Source of the DNA: Microvirga sp. | GTDB taxonomy: Bacteria > Pseudomonadota > Alphaproteobacteria > Rhizobiales > Beijerinckiaceae | Assembly (NCBI RefSeq): GCF_014699075.1 | Contig: NZ_JACXAB010000002.1 | Coordinates: forward strand, 124,001-188,000 | Reading direction: 5' to 3' | DNA: 64,000 nucleotides | Shown here: piece by piece, positions 34,948-43,579 of the stretch | How the letters are laid out: every line of letters starts with the position of its first letter | Position numbering within the stretch: the first letter of the stretch is position 1 | The notes under the pieces: model-generated | Told to the model about the DNA's origin: nothing | Seen by the model: only the letters and a program-made list of their open reading frames with translations | Database searches by the model: none | Position numbers and translations under genes: made by a program

Positions 34948-35769
34948 TCAGGCCGCCGCGAAGACAGGCCGGTTCGGCAGTATTTCCGGATAGCTGGCAG
35001 GATCGATGATAAGGCCGAACCGTGTGCGCTGGTCGTAGTCGGCAGCCGGGACGAGGAATACACGCTCCTTCTGTGAACCACGGTGAGGCACCCTATTGCC
35101 ACCGAGTGTTGCCGTGACTCTGACCATGCCATCGCTAGCTTGTGTCGCCGATGTCGACACCCACTTGTCTTTGGTGGCTTCGACGAAGGCCTCTTCTTGG
35201 AGGCGCATGCTGTCCGACAGTGTGAGGGTCTCGCCAGTGACGGTCATATACTCATGCGGCATGTAGTTCATGAGCGTCCGTTTGGCGTCGCGACGATCTC
35301 GGGTTGTGAAGAGATCGGGGAAGTGGTGAGCCACAATGGCCCAGCAGACGTCCTCCTCGTAGAATCCGCGATCGTTCCGCCAGGCTCCATGGATCTGCTG
35401 ATTGCGCTCCTCGTCGAGGTGCATGAAACCGTGGCCCGGAGTGTTCAGTTTCGTCACCCCTTCGGCATACTTGTAACCGTAGTCGGCCGAGGAGCCATCG
35501 GGGGTGTATGGACCGTTGCGCCCGAAAGAGGTGTATTCACGGGTGAGCGACTTGAGTTCGACGCCGGCCAGATGGATCAGGCGTAGTTCCTCTCGGGCGG
35601 CATCAAGCGTGTCTTCGAACGCGAGCTGGTACCAGTATGGCTGGCTCTGAAGAACTCCCTCTTCGAGGCGCTGGACACGGAAGCCTGGGTACTTCCCGCA
35701 CAGTTCGACAATACGGAGGGTGTAGCCGGATTCCTGGTTGGTCGATTGCTCGATCTCGCGCTCGGTCAT
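34948..35769 (-). CDS. Hypothetical protein, DUF7007-like
   Basis: 273 residues from the ATG at 35767-35769, chosen because an upstream frame runs through a terminator and because AAATCCCCAAAATTAGGAGCC is placed right for this start. Conserved-looking features: GFMHLDEERNQQIHGAWRNDRGFYEEDVCWAIVA near 130-165, and RTLMNYMPHEYM. It recalls the DUF7007 family of plasmid proteins, but I am not certain. It precedes the PP-loop gene and may work with it. Confidence 0.6.
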   Translation of the reverse strand: MTEREIEQSTNQESGYTLRIVELCGKYPGFRVQRLEEGVLQSQPYWYQLAFEDTLDAAREELRLIHLAGVELKSLTREYTSFGRNGPYTPDGSSADYGYKYAEGVTKLNTPGHGFMHLDEERNQQIHGAWRNDRGFYEEDVCWAIVAHHFPDLFTTRDRRDAKRTLMNYMPHEYMTVTGETLTLSDSMRLQEEAFVEATKDKWVSTSATQASDGMVRVTATLGGNRVPHRGSQKERVFLVPAADYDQRTRFGLIIDPASYPEILPNRPVFAAA

Positions 35770-35781
35770 AGCGGCTCCTAA

Positions 35782-35793
35782 TTTTGGGGATTT
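35782..35793 (-). promoter_or_regulatory. Leader element AAATCCCCAAAA before the DUF7007-like gene
   Basis: Followed immediately by TTAGGAGCC, so element and ribosome site adjoin as at 32662. Confidence 0.6.
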
Positions 35794-35834
35794 ACCTGTA
35801 TGGCTCTCTCCGTTGGTTGATTGAACATTGGCAA

Positions 35835-35868
35835 TAAAAAAGCCCGCCCCTTTATAGGAGGCGGGCTT
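35835..35868 (-). terminator. Rho-independent terminator
   Basis: Stem AGCCCGCC with GGCGGGCT, 11-base loop and a T-run on the minus strand; ends the zinc-finger membrane gene. Confidence 0.85.
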
Positions 35869-35934
35869 CGTTACTGAAAAGATGCTCCGGCCATTGGCCA
35901 GCATTGTACAAACTGCTCTTCCGGGCGGCTTGGT

Positions 35935-37632
35935 CTAGCCTCTGAAGAGCCACGACTTCGCCAGATACATCCCGTCACCCTTCGGTCCCGTCACATAGGG
36001 GCTGAGGCAGGCCACCACGACGAGCACCAGGAGGGCCAGCGACACGTTGGAGAACAGGTTGCGGTTGAACTTCGCCGGCCAAGCCGTGCTCTTGCCGAAC
36101 TCCGCCTGCATCTTCCGGTCGATGCGCCCCCTCACCAGCCAAGTCGGCAACATCATCAGGATGAAGGCCGGCACCACCGTCGTCACCAACGGGTTCACGT
36201 TCTCGGCCAGCAGAGGCACCCCGGACTGCAGCAGATGGGGCACGTTGAGGAACACGTACAGGAAGGCCAGGGGCAGGATCATCAGGGCGAACATCGTCTT
36301 TGCCTCTCCCCACAGAGTCGACGCGAAGCGATCTTTGAGGGTCGAGTAGGAGGCCGCCAGCCCCCTCAGCGCGTCCGGCGTGAGGGCGCCGTTGAGCGGC
36401 TCGCAGATCTCTTTGAACATCTGGCTGGAATACGACTCCTTCGTCCTGGCGATCTTGCCCAGCAGCCGGTAAAGGATCGGCTGGTTGACGGTCCTCTTCT
36501 CCATAGTCATCGGGCCTGGATCCCCCGCCACGACCTCCTTCGTGATCTCCGCGGCGATCTCGTCGAGGAAGGGCTCGAAGGCGACGTACGGCTTGTCGAG
36601 GTGAATGCCGAATCCCTTTACTGCCTTCCCCTTGAGGTTGCCCGTGACCAGGCTCCATCCCACGGTGCCGCTGACGCTCGCGACGCATCGGATGGTGCCG
36701 TCGTTATGGAGGACCGGAGTCGAGACGGTCTTCTTGATGAAGGGCTCCGACCCAGCGTCCGACTTGCGGTTGGCGCCCGGGAAGCCCCGCGCCTTCCAGG
36801 CATCGTAAAACGGCCTGACGCTCCCGAGTCCCCCCATGACCGGTTCGCCGTAACTGAACCTCGTCTCACCATGCGCCTCGATCCGGAAGGTGAACCAGCC
36901 CGACGCATGGCAGGGGGAGCATCCGACCTGGCCCTTGTCGCAGCCGCAGTACACCCATTGGTCGCCGTCGCATGTCTGGCAAATCACGGTCTTGTCGCCA
37001 TAGCAGATCGGGCATCGCATCCATTGGCCCGTCGTGCTCACGTACACGCCGCGGTGGTCGCCCATGCAATGCCAGCACTGCTCCCGTCCGCGATAGCACT
37101 TCCGACTCGGGCAGCCCACGAAACCCTTACCGCTGCAGTCGCCGCACTCGACGGTGGACTGGCCCTTGCAGGCGCCGCAGTGACGATAGGTGTGCGAGAC
37201 CACGCGCCGCCTGGGCAGGTCGACGGTGCCGTTGCCCTCGCTGAAGAACTTCGCCACCGCCTTCTCGTCGATCATCTCCATGCGGATGGAGTCGGTGTAC
37301 ATGTCAGGCTTGGCCCATTCCGCGACCTTGCGCCGGGCCTCGTCCTCGCACTGTTCCTTGTTGTTGTAGCAGGGCACGTCCTTGTAGGGGGTGCGCCCGG
37401 GCGTCTCATAACTGAGCCGCTTAAAGGTAGTCGTGAAATGCAGGTCCGCTTGGTAAAAGCGTCGGGTCTGCGCGGCGCCGCTGAACGTGATGTCCTGCTC
37501 CGTGCGCCGGCGGTCCAGCAGGCTCATCGCCGCGACCGCCTCATCCTTCGTAAGCTTCGCGAGAGGACCGTCGACGAATTGGAGGGTGCCTTCCTGCGGG
37601 ACGGGGGATGCAATGGTCGTGAGCACAGTCAT
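35935..37632 (-). CDS. DnaJ-type zinc-finger membrane protein
   Basis: 565 residues. Near 150-260 there are about six CxxCxGx units (CGACKG, CGDCSG, CWHCMG, CPICYG, CQTCDG, CSPCHA) like the DnaJ cysteine-rich region, which binds two or more zinc ions. The C terminus has three hydrophobic helices (ALMILPLAFLYVFLNV, VVPAFILMMLP, LALLVLVVVACLSP). No J domain is present. It may hold unfolded or partner proteins at the membrane. The gene looks more G+C rich than its neighbours and lacks the common leader element, which suggests a separate origin. The start has no good ribosome site. Confidence 0.7.
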   Translation of the reverse strand: MTVLTTIASPVPQEGTLQFVDGPLAKLTKDEAVAAMSLLDRRRTEQDITFSGAAQTRRFYQADLHFTTTFKRLSYETPGRTPYKDVPCYNNKEQCEDEARRKVAEWAKPDMYTDSIRMEMIDEKAVAKFFSEGNGTVDLPRRRVVSHTYRHCGACKGQSTVECGDCSGKGFVGCPSRKCYRGREQCWHCMGDHRGVYVSTTGQWMRCPICYGDKTVICQTCDGDQWVYCGCDKGQVGCSPCHASGWFTFRIEAHGETRFSYGEPVMGGLGSVRPFYDAWKARGFPGANRKSDAGSEPFIKKTVSTPVLHNDGTIRCVASVSGTVGWSLVTGNLKGKAVKGFGIHLDKPYVAFEPFLDEIAAEITKEVVAGDPGPMTMEKRTVNQPILYRLLGKIARTKESYSSQMFKEICEPLNGALTPDALRGLAASYSTLKDRFASTLWGEAKTMFALMILPLAFLYVFLNVPHLLQSGVPLLAENVNPLVTTVVPAFILMMLPTWLVRGRIDRKMQAEFGKSTAWPAKFNRNLFSNVSLALLVLVVVACLSPYVTGPKGDGMYLAKSWLFRG

Positions 37633-37932
37633 GACGGGGTCTCGGTGAGGATTGTTAGTGGATGAGCTGAAAGTTTTAGAGCTTAAAGCTGCTTAGAACG
37701 CATAGTAAACGAGCCCGCCTTTTTGGAAGGGGCGGGTTGCATCCTGGCCGAGCGCCGCAACGCTAAAGCTAAGTAAAGACTGTTTCATAATTGCCCCTAG
37801 TCTGCGGGTTTTCCCACTAATTAGATTTTGACGTTTTATTTCGTCGCCGGTTTTGGAGGAAGAAGAACTTACCTTTTGGGTAAATTAGCTGTGGTTCCGG
37901 GCGGTTCTCCGCGGAGAGGCGAGGAGAAAGGC
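37633..37932. other. Gene-free stretch
   Basis: About 300 bases with no supported gene. It holds a hairpin near 37708-37732 (GCCCGCC with GGCGGGT) that may be a weak terminator for the minus-strand 38979-37933 operon. The rest is A+T richer, and I see no repeat in it. Confidence 0.35.
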
Positions 37933-38241
37933 CTATTGGATCCGATACGACTTGCCCCAGGTCCAGGGACTGGTGTAGCCGGCGAGCAGGTTCTCAGGAT
38001 CGTTGACGATCTCGAGGTCCCAGTAGGGATCGACATGGGTGTCACAGATCCGCGTTACGTCGGTCTCAACGGTTGTCTTCACCCGAGCGGCGACTTTCCC
38101 ATCTGTCCTGATGTCATGGGAGGTGTCGTCTTTGTAGGCGGTGATCCATTCTGGACGGATCACTGTTCCGACCACAGCCTGGTAATCAGCAATTGCCGTC
38201 TGCTTGGCTTCGGCTTCCCCGAAAAGCGGATCATCGCTCAT
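37933..38241 (-). CDS. Hypothetical protein (third gene of a three-gene operon)
   Basis: 102 residues; segments EWITAYKDD, DPYWDLEIVNDPENLLAG. Its ATG overlaps the stop of the upstream gene (ATGA). Unknown family. Confidence 0.55.
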   Translation of the reverse strand: MSDDPLFGEAEAKQTAIADYQAVVGTVIRPEWITAYKDDTSHDIRTDGKVAARVKTTVETDVTRICDTHVDPYWDLEIVNDPENLLAGYTSPWTWGKSYRIQ

Positions 38242-38456
38242 TGGACCCTCTCAAGCTCGCCGCGGAAAACGCCTTTCTGCTGGCCATTGTCCCAGTTTAC
38301 AAAAACCAAATTCTTGCCCGGATCGCAGTAGATAGACGGCCCCTTGCCGGTGGCTACCATCCCAACTGTCCCGAGGGTGTCCTTCGGAACGCCGGCGAAG
38401 TGGGCGGTGCAGCGGACCCGCATCCCCTGCTCAAAACGGGTGCGGGCTTCAGCCAT
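38238..38456 (-). CDS. Small SH3-like hypothetical protein
   Basis: 72 residues, beta-rich with GMRVRCTAHFAG, TLGTVGMV and NLVFVNWDNG, the pattern of a small SH3-like barrel. Overlaps both neighbours. Unknown role. Confidence 0.6.
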   Translation of the reverse strand: MAEARTRFEQGMRVRCTAHFAGVPKDTLGTVGMVATGKGPSIYCDPGKNLVFVNWDNGQQKGVFRGELERVQ

Positions 38457-38979
38457 TGGGCTTGGCCTCGGAGTAGATCACGAAGTCGGACCAGGTCTGA
38501 CCGTCTTCGGTATGCCAGAGCCCGTCTGCGAACTGTGCAATCTCCCTTTCGCCGTCGGGGCCGACTCGGATAGTGCCATAGGTGGCCTGGACGAACCCGA
38601 AGGGGCCGTGGTTTTCGCTGAACCGATCCTCGCGGCCGCATTCAAAGCGGATGTATGTGGGCGGCTTGCTCTCGGCCGCAGCTTGTTCGTCGACGGAGAC
38701 CTCCCGAACCAGGCTGCGAAGTTCGAAGTAGATCTCGTTCCGACGCCAATCATCTTCTGGCACGTTTTCGATAAACCACCATGTGGCCTGTAGGGCCCGG
38801 TTGACGGGAGAGAGGTCAGGGAGATTGGACACTCCGGCTACAAACGCCCTGAAATCCCTCAGGCGGTCCTTTCGGAGTTTGTCGAGGAAATCTTGGACAG
38901 GCTCATTAGGATTGTCGTTCAACAGGAGAAGGAGATTGTCTCGGAGGTCTTCCGAGATCTCGATGACAGGGTTGCTCAT
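38449..38979 (-). CDS. Hypothetical protein (first gene of a three-gene operon)
   Basis: 176 residues, with an N-terminal helical part (LRDNLLLLLNDNPNE) and a C-terminal part with FECGREDRFSEN and WHTEDGQTWSDFVIYSE. Unknown family. The leader carries AAAACCCCAGAATTCAGAGG. Tight overlaps with two downstream genes imply joint expression. Confidence 0.6.
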   Translation of the reverse strand: MSNPVIEISEDLRDNLLLLLNDNPNEPVQDFLDKLRKDRLRDFRAFVAGVSNLPDLSPVNRALQATWWFIENVPEDDWRRNEIYFELRSLVREVSVDEQAAAESKPPTYIRFECGREDRFSENHGPFGFVQATYGTIRVGPDGEREIAQFADGLWHTEDGQTWSDFVIYSEAKPNG

Positions 38980-38997
38980 GCCTGGTCCTCTGAATTC

Positions 38998-39006
38998 TGG
39001 GGTTTT
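38998..39006 (-). promoter_or_regulatory. Leader element AAAACCCCA before the 38979 operon
   Basis: The element is followed by GAATTC and AGAGGACC, with the ATG 18 bases beyond the element. Confidence 0.5.
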
Positions 39007-39025
39007 AAGGGAGCGATGTTCGAAC

Positions 39026-39057
39026 GAAAAAGGCCCGCAGGGATGTCCTGCAGGCCT
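39026..39057 (-). terminator. Rho-independent terminator of the cytosine methyltransferase gene
   Basis: Stem GGCCCGCAGG with CCTGCAGGCC (one mismatch) and a T-run on the minus strand, 31 bases after the stop. Confidence 0.8.
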
Positions 39058-39087
39058 GATCTTCGTTCTGCTGACGAGTGAGACGGC

Positions 39088-41478
39088 TTACGCCGCCTCA
39101 CCAAAGAGTGACATCTGTTCGATGCCGGCCTGCTGCTGACGGGCGAGAAGGCGAGCTTTCAGGTCGGATCCCCAGGCACGATAGACCGGAGGAGGCTCCT
39201 TGATCAGTGACGCTGTCACGATATTCGCGTGTACAAGCGCCTTTGCGACACCCGGGCAAACCGAATTGCCGATCATCCGCGTTTGCGATGTGCGCGTGAG
39301 TGGCTTACCATCGTGCATCGCCTCAAGGATGTAATCGTCGGGGAAACCCTGACCGCGCGCCAGCTCCCGAGGGGTTAACATTCTGAGTCCGATATCAACG
39401 ACGACGTAACTTCCCACCGTACAGATCTCGCGGTCATCCCAGCATCCGAACTCCCGAAGGAAATCGGCGACTTTCCGGGCCTTTTCCATGAGCTCCGGAG
39501 CCAGCGGCGGAATGCCTCCTTGGACGTCAGCCAATCCGAACCGGTCACGGGTTGTAATCGTGTGGATCGGATCGGTAACAGGGGTGTCCTGATCGGAGCC
39601 ATAATAGGCCACAAGCGAGGCACCGACGGTTCCAATATGATTGCCTTGCGCGGTGGCGGTCGGCATCGGATCGGTAGCGGTCGAGGACCGCATATCCGAT
39701 CCCTTCATGTTGATCATGTGGGGAGCCGTAATCATGTGGGTTTCGACCACCCCATGGCGCGGAGCGCCGGCCATAACCGTATGGATCGGCTCGTCCGGCA
39801 TCTGGCCGATGCTGTTCTCCTGGAACTTGGTCAGATGAGCGGCCACGACGCTCTGGGTGCAACCCTTGCCAACGATTGTCGAGAGGGGCTCGTCAGCCGA
39901 GTGGCCAATCACGCCGGTGTTGTTCTGTGCGAGGAACGTGGCGACCATACCAGTCTTACCGCCACCGCCAGCTGTTGCTGCGCCAACAGGCTCATCAGCC
40001 GCTGATCCGACCGACGCGCCGAAATGCCGGATCATTGATACGGCTGCCAGTGAGCCGCCGTTCGCGTCCGGCACGATCGTCGGCGTGGGCCGGTCGATCG
40101 GGTAGGTGCGGGGCTCCTGGCCAGCGCGCTCGCCATAGCGGGGCACCAGATAGGGGGCGATGACCGCGTTCTGATCCTTCCGGCTTGCAGTGATCGTGTG
40201 CAGAGGCTTCTCAGGGGACCGGTTGAGGCCGCCCTGCTGAGCATAGGTCATGACCGGAGCGACGAGCCCCATCGGTACTCCACAGCCAGGACGCTTTTCG
40301 AAGCTATTAGCGGTGACTGTCGGCAGCGGGTCGTTCGCAGCGGATCCGACGGCGCCCTGGCGAAACTTCGTCATGAAGGGCTGTACTAGAGCCTTCTCGC
40401 CGCGGTTGGCCGCAGTGATTGTGCGGATAGGGTCGCTGATGCTTTCCGACCGGTCTCCGCCCTGGTGCGTGAGGGAGACTAGGAACGGTTCCTTGGCATC
40501 TATCACATATCTGCGCACCCCTTTCGCTATGCGAGCTAGGGTGGCACGTTCCAGCGGACGCTTCGTCTGAATGCCAGTCTCAGCCTTGAAACGCTGTGCT
40601 TCAGACTTCGACATGAAGATTGACGGGCAGGGACGTTCCCAGTCGATGATCTCGGCGGCCGTGCGCCAGGGCAGAAGCTTGCCGGATTGCACGTCAGCAC
40701 TCTTGGGATCACCATGTGTCGGAACCGGCCACACGATGGGCTTGCCGTCGCAACGTGCGACCATGAAAAGACGCTTGCGGATCGTTGGATCTCCGTAATC
40801 GCAGGCGCGGAGCTCTTTCTTCTCGACGCGATAGCCGAGGCGTTCAAGCTTGCTGACCCATTCAGCGAAGGTCTGTCCCTTACGCTTCGGGCAAGGCATT
40901 CCCTCCGGCGTCAGCGGACCCCATTCCGCGAATTCTTCGACGTTCTCGAGAAGGATTACTTTAGGCCGAACGACCTTCGCCCAGCGCACAACAACCCATG
41001 CTAAGTCACGGATATTTTTGGCTTTCGGCTTGCCTCCTGCGGCCCTCGAGTGAGAGCGGCAATCGGGCGAAAACCACCCTAGACCTACAGGCCGACCGTT
41101 GGTATATTTACGCGGATCAACGCGCCAGATGTCGTGGCGAACATGGATCGTTTCAGGATGGTTGGCCTCATGCATCGAGAGGGCTTCGCCATCGTGGTTG
41201 ATAGCGACGTCAGGCTGGCGTCCAAGCGCCATCGCGATCCCAGTTGAAGCGCCGCCGCCTCCAGCAAAACTATCTAAAATTAGGCCACCTACGAGCGCAT
41301 CTAGTGCACTTTGTTGGTGTTTATGGTTGTCGCCACTCGTCAAGTCGTTGTCATTGTTAGGCGAGAGTTCCAACATATGGTTGTCGACATCAGTGCAATT
41401 GCTTGATTCTTCCGCGAGGAGTGCAAGAGCGGCAGCATTTGCGGCGTAGCGAGAATAAGCAGGATTGTTCCCGGACAT
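39088..41478 (-). CDS. C5 cytosine DNA methyltransferase with repeat-rich recognition region
   Basis: 796 residues, nearly twice the usual length. Motif I DSFAGGGGASTGI near 65-77, motif IV present as WFSPDC near 134-139 (Cys nucleophile after SPD instead of the usual P-P), motif VI LENVEEF near 175, and motif X RMIGNSVCP near 738. The extra length comes from about nine degenerate repeats (about 330-650) of the form D-(E/D)P-L-x-T-I-T-A (SDPIRTITA, NDPLPTVTA, EKPLHTITA, DEPLSTIVG, TDPIHTITT), separated by 25-45 residues. The repeat block lies where the target-recognition domain sits. The host strand modified and the site are unknown. It might protect element DNA from restriction. Confidence 0.88.
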   Translation of the reverse strand: MSGNNPAYSRYAANAAALALLAEESSNCTDVDNHMLELSPNNDNDLTSGDNHKHQQSALDALVGGLILDSFAGGGGASTGIAMALGRQPDVAINHDGEALSMHEANHPETIHVRHDIWRVDPRKYTNGRPVGLGWFSPDCRSHSRAAGGKPKAKNIRDLAWVVVRWAKVVRPKVILLENVEEFAEWGPLTPEGMPCPKRKGQTFAEWVSKLERLGYRVEKKELRACDYGDPTIRKRLFMVARCDGKPIVWPVPTHGDPKSADVQSGKLLPWRTAAEIIDWERPCPSIFMSKSEAQRFKAETGIQTKRPLERATLARIAKGVRRYVIDAKEPFLVSLTHQGGDRSESISDPIRTITAANRGEKALVQPFMTKFRQGAVGSAANDPLPTVTANSFEKRPGCGVPMGLVAPVMTYAQQGGLNRSPEKPLHTITASRKDQNAVIAPYLVPRYGERAGQEPRTYPIDRPTPTIVPDANGGSLAAVSMIRHFGASVGSAADEPVGAATAGGGGKTGMVATFLAQNNTGVIGHSADEPLSTIVGKGCTQSVVAAHLTKFQENSIGQMPDEPIHTVMAGAPRHGVVETHMITAPHMINMKGSDMRSSTATDPMPTATAQGNHIGTVGASLVAYYGSDQDTPVTDPIHTITTRDRFGLADVQGGIPPLAPELMEKARKVADFLREFGCWDDREICTVGSYVVVDIGLRMLTPRELARGQGFPDDYILEAMHDGKPLTRTSQTRMIGNSVCPGVAKALVHANIVTASLIKEPPPVYRAWGSDLKARLLARQQQAGIEQMSLFGEAA

Positions 41479-41518
41479 TGAGAATCCTCAACGGGTTAAG
41501 GCAGCAGCCAATGAATTG

Positions 41519-41528
41519 TGGGGTTTTT
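41519..41528 (-). promoter_or_regulatory. Leader element AAAAACCCCA before the methyltransferase
   Basis: Copy of the shared leader element 40 bases from the ATG of the 41478 gene. Confidence 0.5.
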
Positions 41529-41550
41529 GACTTTTGATCTTCTGCGTACG

Positions 41551-42162
41551 TCAGAGGAGAGGAAGCACTTTCCTCACATCCTCTTCAATCCGATCGGCCA
41601 GCGTGTCGTCCTTGCGGTGCAGGACAAAAGCCGGATGGTAGGTTGGGATCAGAGGAGCATCGCAGGCGCGTGTCGTGAGCGTTTGGCCTCTGTTCTCCGT
41701 GAGACCTTCCAGGTGAGCGATCCCCCAAAGGGCAGTCGAGCCCATAGCGAGGATCGCCTTAGGCTTCATCTCGCGCAGGAGACGCCAGGTGGCACGGAGA
41801 TCCGCAGCGAGCTCTTCAATCAGGTACCGGCCTCGATAGGATGGCAGGTTCTGATTGGCGATCGTCTGATCCAGCGTGAAAAAGTTCAGGATGTCGTTGT
41901 TGCGGCGTTTGCCGTCCTGATTGGCGCTCCAAGCCGGCTGGTGCGCGAAGCAGTTGGTGACCAGCGTCTCGTCGCGACTGATGCCGACCCGCTCCAGAAT
42001 CTTGTTGAGTAACTCGCCGGCCGGGCCGGTGAACGGCACGCCGTTGACGATTTCTTGCCGCCCGGGAGCCTCGCCGATGATGGCGAGCCCATTCCAGGAT
42101 GATCCGGGGAGCTGGGGAGCGATGGGCCCAGCCTGTGTTCCGAACGGCAGATGATTGCGCAT
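41551..42162 (-). CDS. Uracil-DNA glycosylase, family 4-like
   Basis: 203 residues with AGGA about 12 bases before the start. The catalytic motif A is GLAIIGEAPGRQE near 28-40; TGPAGELLNKIL follows; motif B TYHPAFVLHRKDD lies near 175. It removes uracil from DNA to begin base-excision repair. The [4Fe-4S] cysteines of typical family 4 enzymes are not evident at the N terminus, so iron-sulfur content is doubtful. Single-gene unit with the CCCC leader element 70 bases upstream. Confidence 0.85.
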   Translation of the reverse strand: MRNHLPFGTQAGPIAPQLPGSSWNGLAIIGEAPGRQEIVNGVPFTGPAGELLNKILERVGISRDETLVTNCFAHQPAWSANQDGKRRNNDILNFFTLDQTIANQNLPSYRGRYLIEELAADLRATWRLLREMKPKAILAMGSTALWGIAHLEGLTENRGQTLTTRACDAPLIPTYHPAFVLHRKDDTLADRIEEDVRKVLPLL

Positions 42163-42233
42163 TGTTTTCTGTGTCCTGATACCCGGCTACAGATCGGGAC
42201 ACCGATCCGGCTGCAGGCGGTCGTGGGATAATC

Positions 42234-42245
42234 TTTTTGGGGTTT
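42234..42245 (-). promoter_or_regulatory. Leader element AAACCCCAAAAA upstream of the glycosylase
   Basis: Same core as the other copies, but about 70 bases from the start. Confidence 0.5.
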
Positions 42246-42280
42246 GCCCTCTACTAGGGCCTCGGTTTGCCATGGTCGTC

Positions 42281-42748
42281 TCAGTGGACCGTAATCGGTG
42301 CCAAAAGACCTTGGAAGTTGAAGCTCTTCTCCACAGAAGGGTCCGGGACAAAGGGCTGGATCGTATGGGTCCCTGCGTCAGTGTTGACTGGGAAATACCC
42401 AGTCAGGCTATTGCTGTCTGTGTAGGCTCCCAGAACAACAACAAGATCCGTGCGCCCTGTGTCGGGATCCTCGAAATACGCGGGGGTCACGATCGCGTAT
42501 GACGTCGCCTTGTGGACCCGGAGGATCGAGGCATAGCTATCGCGAAGGTAGTCGTTAACCGTATTGTCGTCGTCGCAATTGGAGTTGATTTCCTCCACCA
42601 GATCGGAGGGAACGCTAATGGCGCGGACGACATGTTGCGGGTCCAACATGATCATCGTGTGTTGGAATTCCTGGATATTCTGAATCAGATCGACCGCTCT
42701 CTCGGCCGCACCGGATATCAACTTTTTTAGTACGGCGTCGTCGGCCAT
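42281..42748 (-). CDS. Hypothetical protein (last gene of a four-gene operon)
   Basis: 155 residues from the ATG at 42746-42748. Acidic, no recognised domain. Segments: HTMIMLDPQHVVRAISVP, RTDLVVVLGAYTDSN. The leader GATTTGAGAATTCTG lacks a normal ribosome site. Confidence 0.55.
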   Translation of the reverse strand: MADDAVLKKLISGAAERAVDLIQNIQEFQHTMIMLDPQHVVRAISVPSDLVEEINSNCDDDNTVNDYLRDSYASILRVHKATSYAIVTPAYFEDPDTGRTDLVVVLGAYTDSNSLTGYFPVNTDAGTHTIQPFVPDPSVEKSFNFQGLLAPITVH

Positions 42749-42826
42749 CAGAATTCTCAAATCGTTTAAAATCGGTTCTCGAAAATGACCTTTTGTGACA
42801 AACAATTCAAGCGCTCAGGCCGCCGA

Positions 42827-43537
42827 TTACGCAGCTATACCAAGAGAAATCGGGATTGGATCGAAGCGGGTTTCGCGCCAGAGGCGAATGATCAGTTCCG
42901 CGCGTTCACAGACGATAGCATTCCGAAGTATTTCAGCCCGAGAATGCGCGCCGATCCGGCGGAGAACGGCTTCTGCTGACGCCTGCTCGGCGAGATCAGG
43001 ACTTCCACCGGCCATGTGGATCAATCCGGCCGGATCGTGGTGCTTTGAGAGCCACTCGCGGAATTCATTTTCTTTGCAGAGTAGGACGATGCGCTGCATC
43101 GTCTTCCGGCGCTGTTCCGGTGCGTATCCGGCATGGTCAACGTGATCAGTAAGGTCCGGATGAGCGGACATCCTGACTTGCGTCCCTCGCTTGGCGTAGA
43201 GGATGTTACTCGAGAGGGAGTTAGGGAGCACGGCAAATGCCAGAGTGACCAGGCCGTTGCCGAGGTCGCTGATCGGAAGCCGCTGTGCCTTTGTGGTCTC
43301 AATGAGCGGTCCAGCGTCAGTGACTACAGCCACTGCGAGCTTGAAGCTCGTCCGAACAGGCGCAAACTTTAGATCGTCGGGGAGATCGGCCGGGCGAGCC
43401 GCCACAGTAAACGAGAATAGGCCGTCGCCGTTGTCTTTGGTCGATCGCTTTTCGCCTAGGAATACGGAATTCGCGTTATCTGCGAAAATGGCCGGTGGTG
43501 ACCGGCCATCGAGGGAGGAGGGGAGATAGTTGATCAT
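42827..43537 (-). CDS. Hypothetical protein (third gene of a four-gene operon)
   Basis: 236 residues from the ATG at 43535-43537, supported by AAGGAC 10 bases upstream. Segments DGLFSFTVAARPADLPDD, AVLRRIGAHSRAEILRN. Unknown family. Confidence 0.55.
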   Translation of the reverse strand: MINYLPSSLDGRSPPAIFADNANSVFLGEKRSTKDNGDGLFSFTVAARPADLPDDLKFAPVRTSFKLAVAVVTDAGPLIETTKAQRLPISDLGNGLVTLAFAVLPNSLSSNILYAKRGTQVRMSAHPDLTDHVDHAGYAPEQRRKTMQRIVLLCKENEFREWLSKHHDPAGLIHMAGGSPDLAEQASAEAVLRRIGAHSRAEILRNAIVCERAELIIRLWRETRFDPIPISLGIAA

Positions 43538-43579
43538 CGAGAGCACGTCCTTATTGGCTTGTGCTCCCCTGGTCTTCGC

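Noticed and set aside
35770-35904. Upstream extension of the DUF7007-like gene
   Set aside because: It would run through a terminator and place the leader element and AGGAG inside the coding part.
36235-37665. 476-codon plus-strand frame opposite the zinc-finger gene
   Set aside because: Alanine- and histidine-rich shadow of the CxxC repeats, no supporting signal.
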